A DNA stretch of 64,000 bases. It comes from Actinomycetes bacterium (GTDB lineage Bacteria > Actinomycetota > Actinomycetes > Streptosporangiales > Streptosporangiaceae). The stretch is from NCBI GenBank assembly GCA_021793235.1, contig JAJYTD010000006.1, forward strand, positions 1 to 64,000. The letters are read 5' to 3'. Positions 44,754 to 52,903 of the stretch are shown in pieces. Below the pieces are notes generated by a model. It was not told the origin of the DNA. It did not search any database and was given only the letters and a program-made list of their open reading frames with translations. Within the stretch, counting starts at the first letter, position 1. Each line of letters opens with the position of its first letter. Made by a program: the position numbers and the translations under genes.

Positions 44754-45713
44754 TCAGCCGCCCCGGCGGCGGCGCAGTATGCCCATGGCCGCACCACCGG
44801 CCACCGCGCCGGCGACAGCCGCGGGAACGCCTATGCGTAGCGTTGTGCGGTGGCGGCGGAAGTCGTACACCGGCCACCCGTGCGCCCGCGCGTGGTCGCG
44901 GAGGCAGTTGTCGGGGTTGACCGCGTGGGGATGGCCGACAAGGGACAGCAGGGGCAGATCGTTGCTGGAATCGCTGTAGGCGGCGCAGGCCGTCAGATCC
45001 AGTCCTTCGTTGCGTGCCAGGGCGCTGATGGCAGCGGCCTTGGCGGGACCGTGCATGAGATCGCCCACGAGCCGTCCGGTGTAGACACCGCCGACCGTCT
45101 CCGCGACGGTGCCGAGTGCGCCGTCGAGTCCCAACCGCCGCTTGATGATGTCGGCGAGTTCCACGGGAGTGGCCGACACCAGCCAGACGCGCTGGCCGAG
45201 GTCGCGGTGGCGCTGGATGAGGCGGTGCGCCCCTTCCCAGATCCGGTCGGCCATGGTGTCGTCGTAGATCTCCTCACACAGAGAGATGAGGTCCTCGACG
45301 CTGTGCCCGGCGACGAAGGCGAGAGCCGCCTCGCGGGCGGTGCTGATGTGCTGTGGATGCTCATTGCCGCTGATGCGGAAGACCATCTGTCCCCATGCGA
45401 ACCGGAGCAGGTCGCGTGTTGTGAAGAGGTCGCGGGCGGCGAGCCCGCGGGCGAAGTGGTAGATGGAGGCTCCGCGCATGAGGGTGTTGTCGACGTCGAA
45501 GAACGCGATCGGGGACGCGGCGGGGAGTGCGGAGCGGGATGGCGCCTCGTGCTCGTCGGCGAACGCGCGAGAGCGCTCCGTTTCGGGGGCCGATCCACTA
45601 TCGGCTCCATCGCTTTGGTGGTTTCGGCCGTGCCTGGATTCGGCGGCAGCGGCGGCCGCCTCCCCGGCGAAGGCGGTGCGGCCGTTGTCGTCTTGACGGA
45701 GATGGCGCCACAT
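44754..45713 (-). CDS. HAD-IB family hydrolase, membrane-tailed
   Basis: This 319-residue HAD phosphatase of the SerB-like IB subclass has motif I FFDVDNTLM (Asp73, Asp75), a motif II-like Ser in VWLVSATP and motif III/IV AAYSDSSNDLPLL. A C-terminal hydrophobic helix (VPAAVAGAVAGGAAMGI) ends in RRRR. The N-terminal 65 residues are low-complexity and the true start may be internal. Homologues act on phospholipid-type or small phosphate esters; the substrate is not known. Confidence 0.85.
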   Translation of the reverse strand: MWRHLRQDDNGRTAFAGEAAAAAAESRHGRNHQSDGADSGSAPETERSRAFADEHEAPSRSALPAASPIAFFDVDNTLMRGASIYHFARGLAARDLFTTRDLLRFAWGQMVFRISGNEHPQHISTAREAALAFVAGHSVEDLISLCEEIYDDTMADRIWEGAHRLIQRHRDLGQRVWLVSATPVELADIIKRRLGLDGALGTVAETVGGVYTGRLVGDLMHGPAKAAAISALARNEGLDLTACAAYSDSSNDLPLLSLVGHPHAVNPDNCLRDHARAHGWPVYDFRRHRTTLRIGVPAAVAGAVAGGAAMGILRRRRGG

Positions 45714-45896
45714 GGTTTGAGCCTATGGCGCTGGGCGGCACTTCGTGCATCTTGGTGGATACGCCGCGATGTCTGGTGAGCTAACTCACAACTCAAACGT
45801 CAGTTTGCCGTCAATCACCCACCAAAAGGGCAAATCGGCTCGGATGATGGCATGCCGTGTGCACGATGGGGGTGAACGTGCAGCATCATTAGCGGG

Positions 45897-47093
45897 ATGG
45901 TCGAGGTAGGACTGGCATTCGTCTGCGCGATGGTGGCCTGGAGCGCCACCGCTGCGTTGATCGCGCGTTGTTACCGGAAACCGCAGGTCTACACGGTCGC
46001 ATGGGTGGCGTCGGCGGTGGGCGTAGCAATCGCTCTCAGCGCGGCCTTTCCCGGTGCGCTGCTGGACTTCTCGCGGGTGACCTTCCGCATCTTCCAGATC
46101 GGCACCGGTCTGCTCGGGCCGCTGCTGCTCGGCTGGGGCCTGGTGGAGTACGCCGTCGGCTCACCGAGAGCACGGTTCGGCACCCGTCTCGTGGTGACGG
46201 CCCTGACAATCGTTCCGCTGGTGATTCTCACCATGGACCGCTTGCGGGGACGCTTCGACAACGGTTACCCGGTCATGTCCGAGCACTACGACATCATCCC
46301 GGCGGCAGCGCTCGGCCTGGTTCATACATTCGTCGTCATCGCGATCCTCGCCTGTACCATCGTCGCGATACAGCGGATGCGTGAGCGTCCGCGCCTGGCA
46401 CAGCACCAACTGGCGGTGATCGGGCTCGCGGGACTCGCGGCGATGCTGGAGATCCTGGTCGGCCGCTTCGGCCTGGGCGCCCTGGGCCAGCTCCTGATGC
46501 TCGGCGCGATCACCTGCCTGTGGGTGGCCTTCATGCGGGCGCAGAACCCGCCGCAGGAACGGCGGGGCCGGCGCCGCGGTGGCCGGCGCCGCACCGCGGA
46601 GGCACCGGACGACCTCGATGGTTTCGACGACGATGACCGCTTCGGCGAGGAGGAGGACGGCGTGTGGGGCAGACGCCGAAAGGCCGCTGACTATGACGAT
46701 TACGACGACTACGCGGACGACTACGACGACGCGGCATCGGCTTCCGCGCGTCCGGCGCCGCGATTGCAGGGCATCATCACCATCTACACGCTGGCCAATG
46801 GGCGCGGCGACACCTTCGACGACTACATGGACGAGCTCGTCGACGAGGTCGCCCGCCGGGAACCGGACACCCTCCTGTTCGCCTGCCACACGGTGCCCAG
46901 CGCGGCGCAGCAGCGCATCGTCTACGCCATATACCGCGATCAGCTCGCCTACGAGGAGCACGAGCAGCAGCCGCACGTCATGGAGTTCACCCGGCGTAGC
47001 GCGAACTGCGTCGCCGCGACGAATGTGATCGAACTGGCATTGTCCGGCGCCTCGGCCACGGACAACCTTGCGGACATGCTGATGCCGCACTGA
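45897..47093 (+). CDS. Seven-TM membrane protein with C-terminal ABM-like domain
   Basis: This 398-residue protein has seven hydrophobic segments (about 5-23, 31-52, 67-85, 97-113, 133-158, 171-187, 195-213). A highly charged linker follows (RRGRRRGGRRR, then Asp/Glu/Tyr-rich DYDDYDDYADDYDD). The soluble domain (about 288-380: ITIYTLANGRGDTFDDYMDE, then LVDEVARREPDTLLFACHTV and YRDQLAYEEHEQQPHVMEF) has the pattern of antibiotic-biosynthesis-monooxygenase (YgiN-like) dimeric ferredoxin folds. The combination suggests a membrane-tethered redox or stress-sensing protein. The function is unknown. Confidence 0.75.
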   Translation: MVEVGLAFVCAMVAWSATAALIARCYRKPQVYTVAWVASAVGVAIALSAAFPGALLDFSRVTFRIFQIGTGLLGPLLLGWGLVEYAVGSPRARFGTRLVVTALTIVPLVILTMDRLRGRFDNGYPVMSEHYDIIPAAALGLVHTFVVIAILACTIVAIQRMRERPRLAQHQLAVIGLAGLAAMLEILVGRFGLGALGQLLMLGAITCLWVAFMRAQNPPQERRGRRRGGRRRTAEAPDDLDGFDDDDRFGEEEDGVWGRRRKAADYDDYDDYADDYDDAASASARPAPRLQGIITIYTLANGRGDTFDDYMDELVDEVARREPDTLLFACHTVPSAAQQRIVYAIYRDQLAYEEHEQQPHVMEFTRRSANCVAATNVIELALSGASATDNLADMLMPH

Positions 47094-47290
47094 ACCGCGG
47101 CGTGGCCCTCCCTGTGCGGATCTTCAGAGTTGACTGGGAAAATCCACCGGAAAGCGGCGGAAGGGAACACGTGAAGTACCCTTTTGCCAAGTATTCAGCT
47201 TGGGCGTCCTTCTGACGCCGCTGTGCGGCGCGCCCGTCGGACAATGCCGACCCGAGGCGCCAGAACTAACGGGAGCGTGCTGGAAGCCCG

Positions 47291-47983
47291 ATGCGTAAGT
47301 TTCTCGTCTTCCTCGTCTTTCTGCTGATCATGCTGGTCGTGGCCGACCGCGGGCTGCACTATGCGGCGCAGAGCGAGATCGCCAAGCGGGTCAGCCAGCA
47401 GTACGAGATGTCCGCAGAACCCGAGGTCACCATCGGCGGTTTCCCCTTCCTGACCCAGGCGATCAGTGGAGAGTACTCCGAGATCCAGATCGTCACCGGT
47501 GCCATTACCGTCGACGAGGTACAGCTGGAGCGGGTCGATGTCACCGCTCGCGACGTCGAGGCGGCCCTCAGCGACTTGATGACCGAGCCGAAGGTCGTCG
47601 CGGGTACCGCGGAGGCCACGGTCATGCTGCCCTACAGCGAACTGCAGAAGCGGCTGCCCGAGGGGATCGTCATCGAAAACGTGAACGGTGAACCACGGAT
47701 GACCGGTGACCTGGCGGTCTCTGGGGTGAGCGTCCCGGTCTCGGCCGATCTGGACATCGGCGTCGAGGACGACACGTTCACCGCCACTCCGTCGGGCATC
47801 GAGGTGGGCGAGGCCCCGATCGATGTCAGTGCTGTCGTCAGTGAGCGGCTGACGATCTCCTTCCCCATCCCCCGGTTGCCGTTCGACCTGCAGGTGACCG
47901 GTATCGAAGCGCTGCCCAACGGCATCGAGGTGTCCGCCGAGGCGAGCGACCTCGCACTGGTGGGCGGAGAAGGCCAGCGGTAG
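47291..47983 (+). CDS. DUF2993 / LmeA family phospholipid-binding protein
   Basis: This 230-residue protein has an uncleaved or lipid-proximal N-terminal membrane anchor (FLVFLVFLLIMLVVADRG). A DUF2993 beta-rich domain follows: VTIGGFPFLTQAISGEYSEI, VDVTARDVEAALSDL, ISFPIPRLPFDLQVTGIEA. Mycobacterial LmeA binds phosphatidylinositol mannosides in the periplasm and aids lipomannan maturation. The same role here is inference. The thioredoxin gene follows 7 bases later. Confidence 0.9.
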   Translation: MRKFLVFLVFLLIMLVVADRGLHYAAQSEIAKRVSQQYEMSAEPEVTIGGFPFLTQAISGEYSEIQIVTGAITVDEVQLERVDVTARDVEAALSDLMTEPKVVAGTAEATVMLPYSELQKRLPEGIVIENVNGEPRMTGDLAVSGVSVPVSADLDIGVEDDTFTATPSGIEVGEAPIDVSAVVSERLTISFPIPRLPFDLQVTGIEALPNGIEVSAEASDLALVGGEGQR

Positions 47984-47990
47984 AACCGGA

Positions 47991-48443
47991 GTGCCCGCGG
48001 AGCAGTTCACCGGTGTCGCGGTGGTCGCCGCGACCCTACTGCTGGCGGTGCTGGCCGGTGTTCTCTGGCGCCGCGGAAACGGACGCTTCCGCGGCGGCCC
48101 CGCAGCGGCGAAGGGAGAAGCGGACATGGCGGGGGCCCTGACGGACGAGGACATCGGGTCCGACCTCGGCAGGCGGGCGACCCTCGTCCAGTTCTCCTCG
48201 GCGTTCTGCCAGCCCTGTCGTGCCACACGTCGGGTGCTCATCGAAGTCAGCGGCATGGTCGAGGGGGTCGCGCACGTGGAGATCGATGCCGAGTCCCGAC
48301 TGGACCTCGTGCGGCGGCTGGGCATCATGCGTACGCCCACGGTCCTGGTCCTGGACTCCGCCGGATGTGTCATCCGGCGGGCGAGCGGCCAGCCGCGCAA
48401 GGCCGACGTCATCGCCGCCCTCGGCGAGGCGATCAAGCCCTGA
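47991..48443 (+). CDS. Membrane-anchored thioredoxin-family protein
   Basis: This 150-residue protein has an N-terminal membrane helix (FTGVAVVAATLLLAVLAGVLW) and a thioredoxin fold with active site FCQPCRAT and cis-Pro MRTPTVLVLD. The domain presumably faces the outside (inferred from the anchor). The GTG start is 7 bases after the lmeA-like gene. It lies upstream of the sulfur-transfer operon, separated from it by a hairpin (48515-48535). Confidence 0.88.
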   Translation: MPAEQFTGVAVVAATLLLAVLAGVLWRRGNGRFRGGPAAAKGEADMAGALTDEDIGSDLGRRATLVQFSSAFCQPCRATRRVLIEVSGMVEGVAHVEIDAESRLDLVRRLGIMRTPTVLVLDSAGCVIRRASGQPRKADVIAALGEAIKP

Positions 48444-48514
48444 CCCGCTTTCTACGAGGGCGCCGACGCCGCGCGGTGCGTCCGGCGTCCTCCGTGCCCC
48501 GGTATGGACGGCTC

Positions 48515-48535
48515 CACGGCGGTCCGCCCGCCGTG
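48515..48535 (+). terminator. Hairpin before the sulfurtransferase leader
   Basis: CACGGCGG (48515-48522) pairs with CCGCCGTG (48528-48535) around a 5-base loop, 72 bases past the thioredoxin stop and just before the leader-peptide promoter. It plausibly separates the two transcripts. Confidence 0.5.
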
Positions 48536-48560
48536 CCTGTGCCTGTGAGGAAATCCACTG

Positions 48561-48597
48561 ATGACATCGCTCCTTCCAGGCCCTAGGATTGTGTACG
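48561..48597 (+). promoter_or_regulatory. Leaderless promoter of the sulfurtransferase operon
   Basis: ATGACA (-35, 48561-48566) and TAGGAT (-10, 48584-48589) are separated by 17 bp. The predicted start of transcription (48596-48597) coincides with the GTG of the leader peptide, implying a leaderless mRNA. Confidence 0.65.
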
Positions 48598-48686
48598 TGA
48601 CTTCTCCGACGCGTGCGTTCCTGACGAAGCGGCGCGCGGTCGACTTCTGCCACGTCGCCACCGCGCTCTGTCGCGCTTCCCTGTAA
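48597..48686 (+). CDS. Putative Cys-containing leader peptide (attenuator)
   Basis: This 29-codon ORF from GTG 48597 encodes MTSPTRAFLTKRRAVDFCHV continuing ATALCRASL. It has the actinobacterial leader-peptide pattern R-R-x-V-D-[LF]-C-x-V-[AS]-x-A-L-C-R, found upstream of sulfur-metabolism genes. The two cysteine codons could make ribosome transit depend on Cys-tRNA supply and control the downstream DUF4395-sseA-DUF1416 genes (inference). The promoter is positioned for leaderless translation. Confidence 0.85.
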   Translation: MTSPTRAFLTKRRAVDFCHVATALCRASL

Positions 48687-48792
48687 AGCGGAATCCCGTG
48701 GCGCTGGGCGCCCTTCTCCGCTGACCCGGCCGCGTTCGGCCGTGCCCATCCCAATCCCCTTTCGCACCGTCCACGGCATCTGGGAAGTCGCA

Positions 48793-49215
48793 ATGCAGGT
48801 CGACCCGCGAGGGCAGCGTTTCGCTGCCGCCCTCACAACCGTCGTTCTGGCCATTGTCGTGATCACCGGTAACGCCTGGCTGCTGGCCGCTCAGGCGCTG
48901 GTCTTCGCGATCGCGGTGGTGGCGGGGGTCCGGTTCTCTCCCTATGGGCTGCTCTTCGCCCGTGCGGTGCGCCCCAGGATCGGCCCTCCAGCGGAATGGG
49001 AGGACGCGGCGCCGCCGCGGTTCGCCCAGGGAGTGGGCCTGGCCTTCGCTCTCGCCGGATTGGTCGGCTACCTGCTGGCCGTCCCCTGGATCGGCATGGG
49101 CGCCACGGCACTCGCGCTCTTCGCCGCTTTCCTCAACGCCGCTTTCGGCTTCTGCCTGGGCTGCGAGATGTATCTACTGCTTCGCCGCCTGCCCGCCCCG
49201 GGCAGGACCGGATAG
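48793..49215 (+). CDS. DUF4395 membrane protein
   Basis: This 140-residue protein has about four transmembrane helices: TTVVLAIVVITGNAWLLAAQ, ALVFAIAVVAGVRFSPYG, GVGLAFALAGLVGYLLAV and GMGATALALFAAFLNAAFGF followed by CLGCEMY with a Cys pair. It is regularly encoded between the leader peptide and sseA, suggesting a membrane component of sulfur transfer. ATG 48793 (MQVDPRGQRF, a conserved family opening) was preferred over GTG 48742. Confidence 0.9.
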   Translation: MQVDPRGQRFAAALTTVVLAIVVITGNAWLLAAQALVFAIAVVAGVRFSPYGLLFARAVRPRIGPPAEWEDAAPPRFAQGVGLAFALAGLVGYLLAVPWIGMGATALALFAAFLNAAFGFCLGCEMYLLLRRLPAPGRTG

Positions 49216-49296
49216 CCGCAACGGGCGGCGCCCGAACACGACCCGACCGACACCGCTGCACAACCACTGCTGCACAACGAATCAAGGAGGTTCCCC

Positions 49297-50136
49297 ATGA
49301 GCCGCTCCGACGTCCTGGTAGACGCCGACTGGGTGGAGGCTCACCTGGATGACGACGATGTCGTCCTCGTGGAGGTCGACGAGGACGCCTCGGCCTACGA
49401 CAAGGGCCACATCCGCAACGCCATCAAGCTCGACTGGAAGAAGGACCTCCAGGACCCCGTCCGGCGCGACTTCCTCGACAAGACCGGCTTCGAGAAGCTG
49501 CTCTCCGAGCGCGGCATCTCCAACGACGACACCGTCGTGCTCTACGGCGGCAACAACAACTGGTTCGCTGCCTACGCCTACTGGTACTTCCGCCTCTACG
49601 GCCACGAGAAGGTGGTGCTGCTCGACGGCGGCCGCAAGAAGTGGGAGCTGGACTCCCGCGAGCTGGTGGAGGCCGTCCCCGAACGCGCCAAGACCAACTA
49701 CACCGCCAAGGAGCAGGACACCTCGATCCGCGCCTTCCGCGACGAGGTCGTCGACGCCATAGGCACGAAGTCCCTGGTGGACGTGCGCTCGCCCGACGAG
49801 TTCGTCGGCAAGCTGCTGGCGCCGGCGCACCTGCCGCAGGAGGCTTCGCAGCGCCCCGGCCATGTCCCGACGGCGCGCAACATCCCGTGGGCCAAGACCG
49901 CCAACGAGGACGGCACGTTCAAGTCCAACGAGGAGCTGCGCAAGCTCTACACCGAGGCCGGCGTGGACCTGGACAAGGACATCATCGCCTACTGCCGTAT
50001 CGGTGAGCGCTCGTCGCACTCGTGGTTCGCGCTGCACGAGCTGCTCGGCCTGGAGAACGTGAAGAACTACGACGGCTCGTGGGCCGAGTACGGCTCGCTG
50101 GTCGGCGTACCGGTGGAGCTGGGGGAGGCCAAGTGA
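49297..50136 (+). CDS. sseA: Thiosulfate/3-mercaptopyruvate sulfurtransferase (SseA/CysA type)
   Basis: This 279-residue two-domain rhodanese has an inactive N-terminal domain and a C-terminal active loop CRIGERSS with Cys233. WYFRLYGHEKVVLLDGGRKKW and VDVRSPDEF are the domain hallmarks. It transfers sulfane sulfur to a thiol or cyanide acceptor. A perfect AAGGAGG precedes the ATG. The DUF1416 gene overlaps the stop by 4 bp, and the whole unit is likely controlled by the upstream leader peptide. Confidence 0.95.
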   Translation: MSRSDVLVDADWVEAHLDDDDVVLVEVDEDASAYDKGHIRNAIKLDWKKDLQDPVRRDFLDKTGFEKLLSERGISNDDTVVLYGGNNNWFAAYAYWYFRLYGHEKVVLLDGGRKKWELDSRELVEAVPERAKTNYTAKEQDTSIRAFRDEVVDAIGTKSLVDVRSPDEFVGKLLAPAHLPQEASQRPGHVPTARNIPWAKTANEDGTFKSNEELRKLYTEAGVDLDKDIIAYCRIGERSSHSWFALHELLGLENVKNYDGSWAEYGSLVGVPVELGEAK

Positions 50137-50441
50137 GCGACAACGGATGCGGCGCGCCCGTCGGGGGCGTGGCCCTGGCTGACGTGGACGCCGGAAACCA
50201 GGCGGTCATCCAGGGAGTCGTGCGCCGCGGCGGGGCACCGCTCAGCGGAGCCTACGCGCGGCTGCTGAACTCCTCCGATGACTTCGTGGGCGAGGTCGCC
50301 ACCGGTGAGGAGGGCACGTTCCGCTTCTTCGCCGCCGACGGCGAGTGGAAGGTGCGCGTGCTGGCGTCCCAGGGCTTCACCGCGGAGTACGCCATCACGG
50401 CCGAGACCGGAAAGGTCATCGACCTCCACGTCGACGCCTGA
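50133..50441 (+). CDS. DUF1416 domain-containing protein
   Basis: This 102-residue protein has a Cys near the N-terminus (SDNGCGAPVGG) and a predicted beta-sandwich (VIQGVVRRGGAPLSGAYARLL, TGEEGTFRFFAADGEWKVRVL). DUF1416 genes consistently follow sseA in actinomycetes. The Cys may accept sulfur (inference). The GTG overlaps the sseA stop. A textbook terminator follows. Confidence 0.92.
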   Translation: MSDNGCGAPVGGVALADVDAGNQAVIQGVVRRGGAPLSGAYARLLNSSDDFVGEVATGEEGTFRFFAADGEWKVRVLASQGFTAEYAITAETGKVIDLHVDA

Positions 50442-50452
50442 GCGGTCGCTGC

Positions 50453-50496
50453 GCCGGTGTCGGCGGGACTGTGTCCCGCCGACACCGGCGTTTTTC
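50453..50496 (+). terminator. Intrinsic terminator of the sulfurtransferase operon
   Basis: A perfect 18-bp stem (CGCCGGTGTCGGCGGGAC and its complement) with a 3-base loop is followed by TTTTT. It is the most canonical Rho-independent terminator in the window. Confidence 0.95.
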
Positions 50497-50744
50497 ACGC
50501 ATCGGCGTCCGCGGCGGACCGGTGCCATGGTCAACGGTCAGCGGCGTGAACATGCGGATCGGCGCGCTCTCCGGCCGCCGAAGCGGCGGCCGATCCTCCC
50601 CCGCCGTTGAATCGGACCTTTGAATCGGAGACGGCGCTGCTTCGAGTGGGGCCGTGACAGCTCGGCGGGCTCCTGCCACTATCTGTACGTATCGAGCCGG
50701 TGCCGTCCCAGCCGCCGGCACCGCCGGGCAGGAGGTGCTTCGAG

Positions 50745-52742
50745 GTGGCCGACTCCGTTTCCGAAACCCACGCCCGTTCGACCTATGTCGGATGGCGGTA
50801 CGAGACCCTGGTATCCGACCCCGGCCCGCCGCCGCGCCGCCCCGCCCCCTCCGAACAGGCACAGACCAGCAAGGAGTGGATCGCGTCCCAGCGGCAGGCC
50901 GACGCGCTGACCCACCGGCCCCTGTTCATCGCGCTGGGGGCACTGACCGGCATCGTCCTGCTGTGCCTCCTGCTGTGGCCGCTGCGTATCCTCCCGGGCA
51001 TCGTCGTCCTGGGCGTGTGCCTGGCTTGCCTGGCCGTGGCCGCGCCCGCCCTGGTCGCCCTGGGCCAGGGCCGTCGGGTGACGCGCGAACGCCTGGCCCA
51101 AGAGCAGCAGCGACTGGAAACCGAGCGGCGCGAACAAGAGGAGGAACTGCGTCAGCGGCAGGAGGAGCATGCCCGCAGCTACACCGAGTGGCAGCACCGC
51201 AAGCGCGTCTACGATGCGCAGCCCCGCTGGTACGGGGTGAAGGTCCCGGACAGCGCCCGGCTCGTCGTCGTCGCCGGAGGTACCGATACCGGATGGTCGG
51301 CTCTTGCGACCACGATCGGTGCGTCCCGGCTGCGCAACGGCGGCGACCTCACCGTGGTCGACCTCTCCGGCCGCGCCGTCGCCGGAGACCTCACCTCCCT
51401 GGTCAAACGCTGCGCGGTGGTACCGCGGCTCTGGGTGCTCCCAGCCGACCTGCCGCGGATGAACCTGGGCACCAACCTGGAAGCCGGGCAACGCGCGCAC
51501 ATCCTCACCTCGGTCGCCCGCGCCTTCGGCGCCGAGGCCGACTCCGAAGCCGACAAGGCCCTGCTGCTCCACATCTTCGAGGTTGTGGGGCCGGAGGCGA
51601 ACATCGCCACGGTCATCGGCGGGCTCCGGGCCCTGGCGGCACCGGAGAGCGACACCGATACCGAGGACGATCCCGCACTGAAGCTGCTCTCCACGTCCCA
51701 GCGCAAGGAGATCCGCGAACGGTGCGGGGAGGAGCGCGCGACGCTGGAACGCGCCTGGGAGCTGGAACGCCGCCTCTCCCCATTCGAGGGGGTCGGAACC
51801 CGGGCCGCGGACGAGCCCTACGCCCAAGTCAAGGTGATCGCGACGGACCGGGCGTCAGGAGACGTCGCCGCACGCGCCTACGGCACCTACACCATCGCCG
51901 CCCTGAGTCAGCTGCTGGAACTGAGGGCGAGCCAGGCGGAGCGGGACAGCGGCCACAACAGCGCATCCGGCGAGCACGCTCCGACCGCGGAGCCGTGGGC
52001 GCACACGATCATCGTCTGCGGAGCCGACGCTCTGCCGGCTGATGAGGTGGAACAACTGGTCTCGACCGCGGAAAGGGCCGGCGCCGGCCTGGTGCTGATG
52101 TTCCGCGAGGCCGGCGCAGAGATCGAGCACCTGCTCTCGCACGACGACGGCTTCCCAGTGGTCATGCGCCAGCCGGATGCCGATTCGGCGGCCCGCGCCC
52201 TCGCCCGGCTCACGGAGGAGCGGCAGAGCGGAACCGACGATCCCCTCCGGATCCCGATACACCGCCTCACCGAGGTCATCGGCGAGGCGCTCAGCGACAC
52301 GGTGGCCGACAGCTACGTCGAGGACACCGCGGAAGGAGTGACGGTGCCGGTGGCGATGCGTTACGCCGCCACGTCAGTGGCCCCACTCGACCTTGTCCGG
52401 CACCTGCGTTCGGCGACGGTGTGGGGACGCACCACCAGCCAGGCCGCCGAGATCGGTGACACCGAGGATCCCGGACGGCTGCGCGATATCCGGCTCGACG
52501 CGCACTGCCTGCGGAACCTGCCGTCCACGGCGATACTCCTCCCCGGCGACGACGGCCCGCTGATCGCCGACGCCAATCCGGGGGTCCTGACGCTGCCTAC
52601 CGCCACCCTCAGCACGGTGGAGGAGGCTCCCACCACCCTCGTTGATGCCGCCGATCAGGTCGGCGAGCGTGTCGACGCCGGCGCCGGGCCGCCGCCCAAT
52701 CTGGGGCCGCCCTCCGAGCGCCTGGACTGGCGCTCCGCCTGA
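50745..52742 (+). CDS. Large two-TM protein with degenerate P-loop
   Basis: I do not recognise this 665-residue protein beyond actinobacterial hypotheticals. It has a cytoplasmic N-terminus (about 1-58), two adjacent membrane helices (about 59-80 and 82-104), a Gln/Glu/Arg coiled coil (about 108-155) and a large cytoplasmic region. That region opens with VVVAGGTDTGWSALATTIGA, which has the spacing of a Walker A strand-loop-helix but Trp in place of the essential Lys. VVDLSGR follows, and IIVCGADAL later looks like a Walker B strand. It may be a non-hydrolysing relative of FtsK/TraG-type pump ATPases. GTG 50745 follows GGAGG. Confidence 0.7.
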   Translation: MADSVSETHARSTYVGWRYETLVSDPGPPPRRPAPSEQAQTSKEWIASQRQADALTHRPLFIALGALTGIVLLCLLLWPLRILPGIVVLGVCLACLAVAAPALVALGQGRRVTRERLAQEQQRLETERREQEEELRQRQEEHARSYTEWQHRKRVYDAQPRWYGVKVPDSARLVVVAGGTDTGWSALATTIGASRLRNGGDLTVVDLSGRAVAGDLTSLVKRCAVVPRLWVLPADLPRMNLGTNLEAGQRAHILTSVARAFGAEADSEADKALLLHIFEVVGPEANIATVIGGLRALAAPESDTDTEDDPALKLLSTSQRKEIRERCGEERATLERAWELERRLSPFEGVGTRAADEPYAQVKVIATDRASGDVAARAYGTYTIAALSQLLELRASQAERDSGHNSASGEHAPTAEPWAHTIIVCGADALPADEVEQLVSTAERAGAGLVLMFREAGAEIEHLLSHDDGFPVVMRQPDADSAARALARLTEERQSGTDDPLRIPIHRLTEVIGEALSDTVADSYVEDTAEGVTVPVAMRYAATSVAPLDLVRHLRSATVWGRTTSQAAEIGDTEDPGRLRDIRLDAHCLRNLPSTAILLPGDDGPLIADANPGVLTLPTATLSTVEEAPTTLVDAADQVGERVDAGAGPPPNLGPPSERLDWRSA

Positions 52743-52903
52743 CGCCGGGCGGCGGCCCGGCCGGAGGCTGCCGCGGCGCCCTGGAATGTCCGAAGGGTCC
52801 GCGCGGGAACCAACGGGCAATAGGCTAAGGGGACCGCCTGCTCCCTCAGGCGTTTCGTACCGCCTTCCGGTAGGTACTTCCAGCAGCAACCGGGTTGGGG
52901 ATT

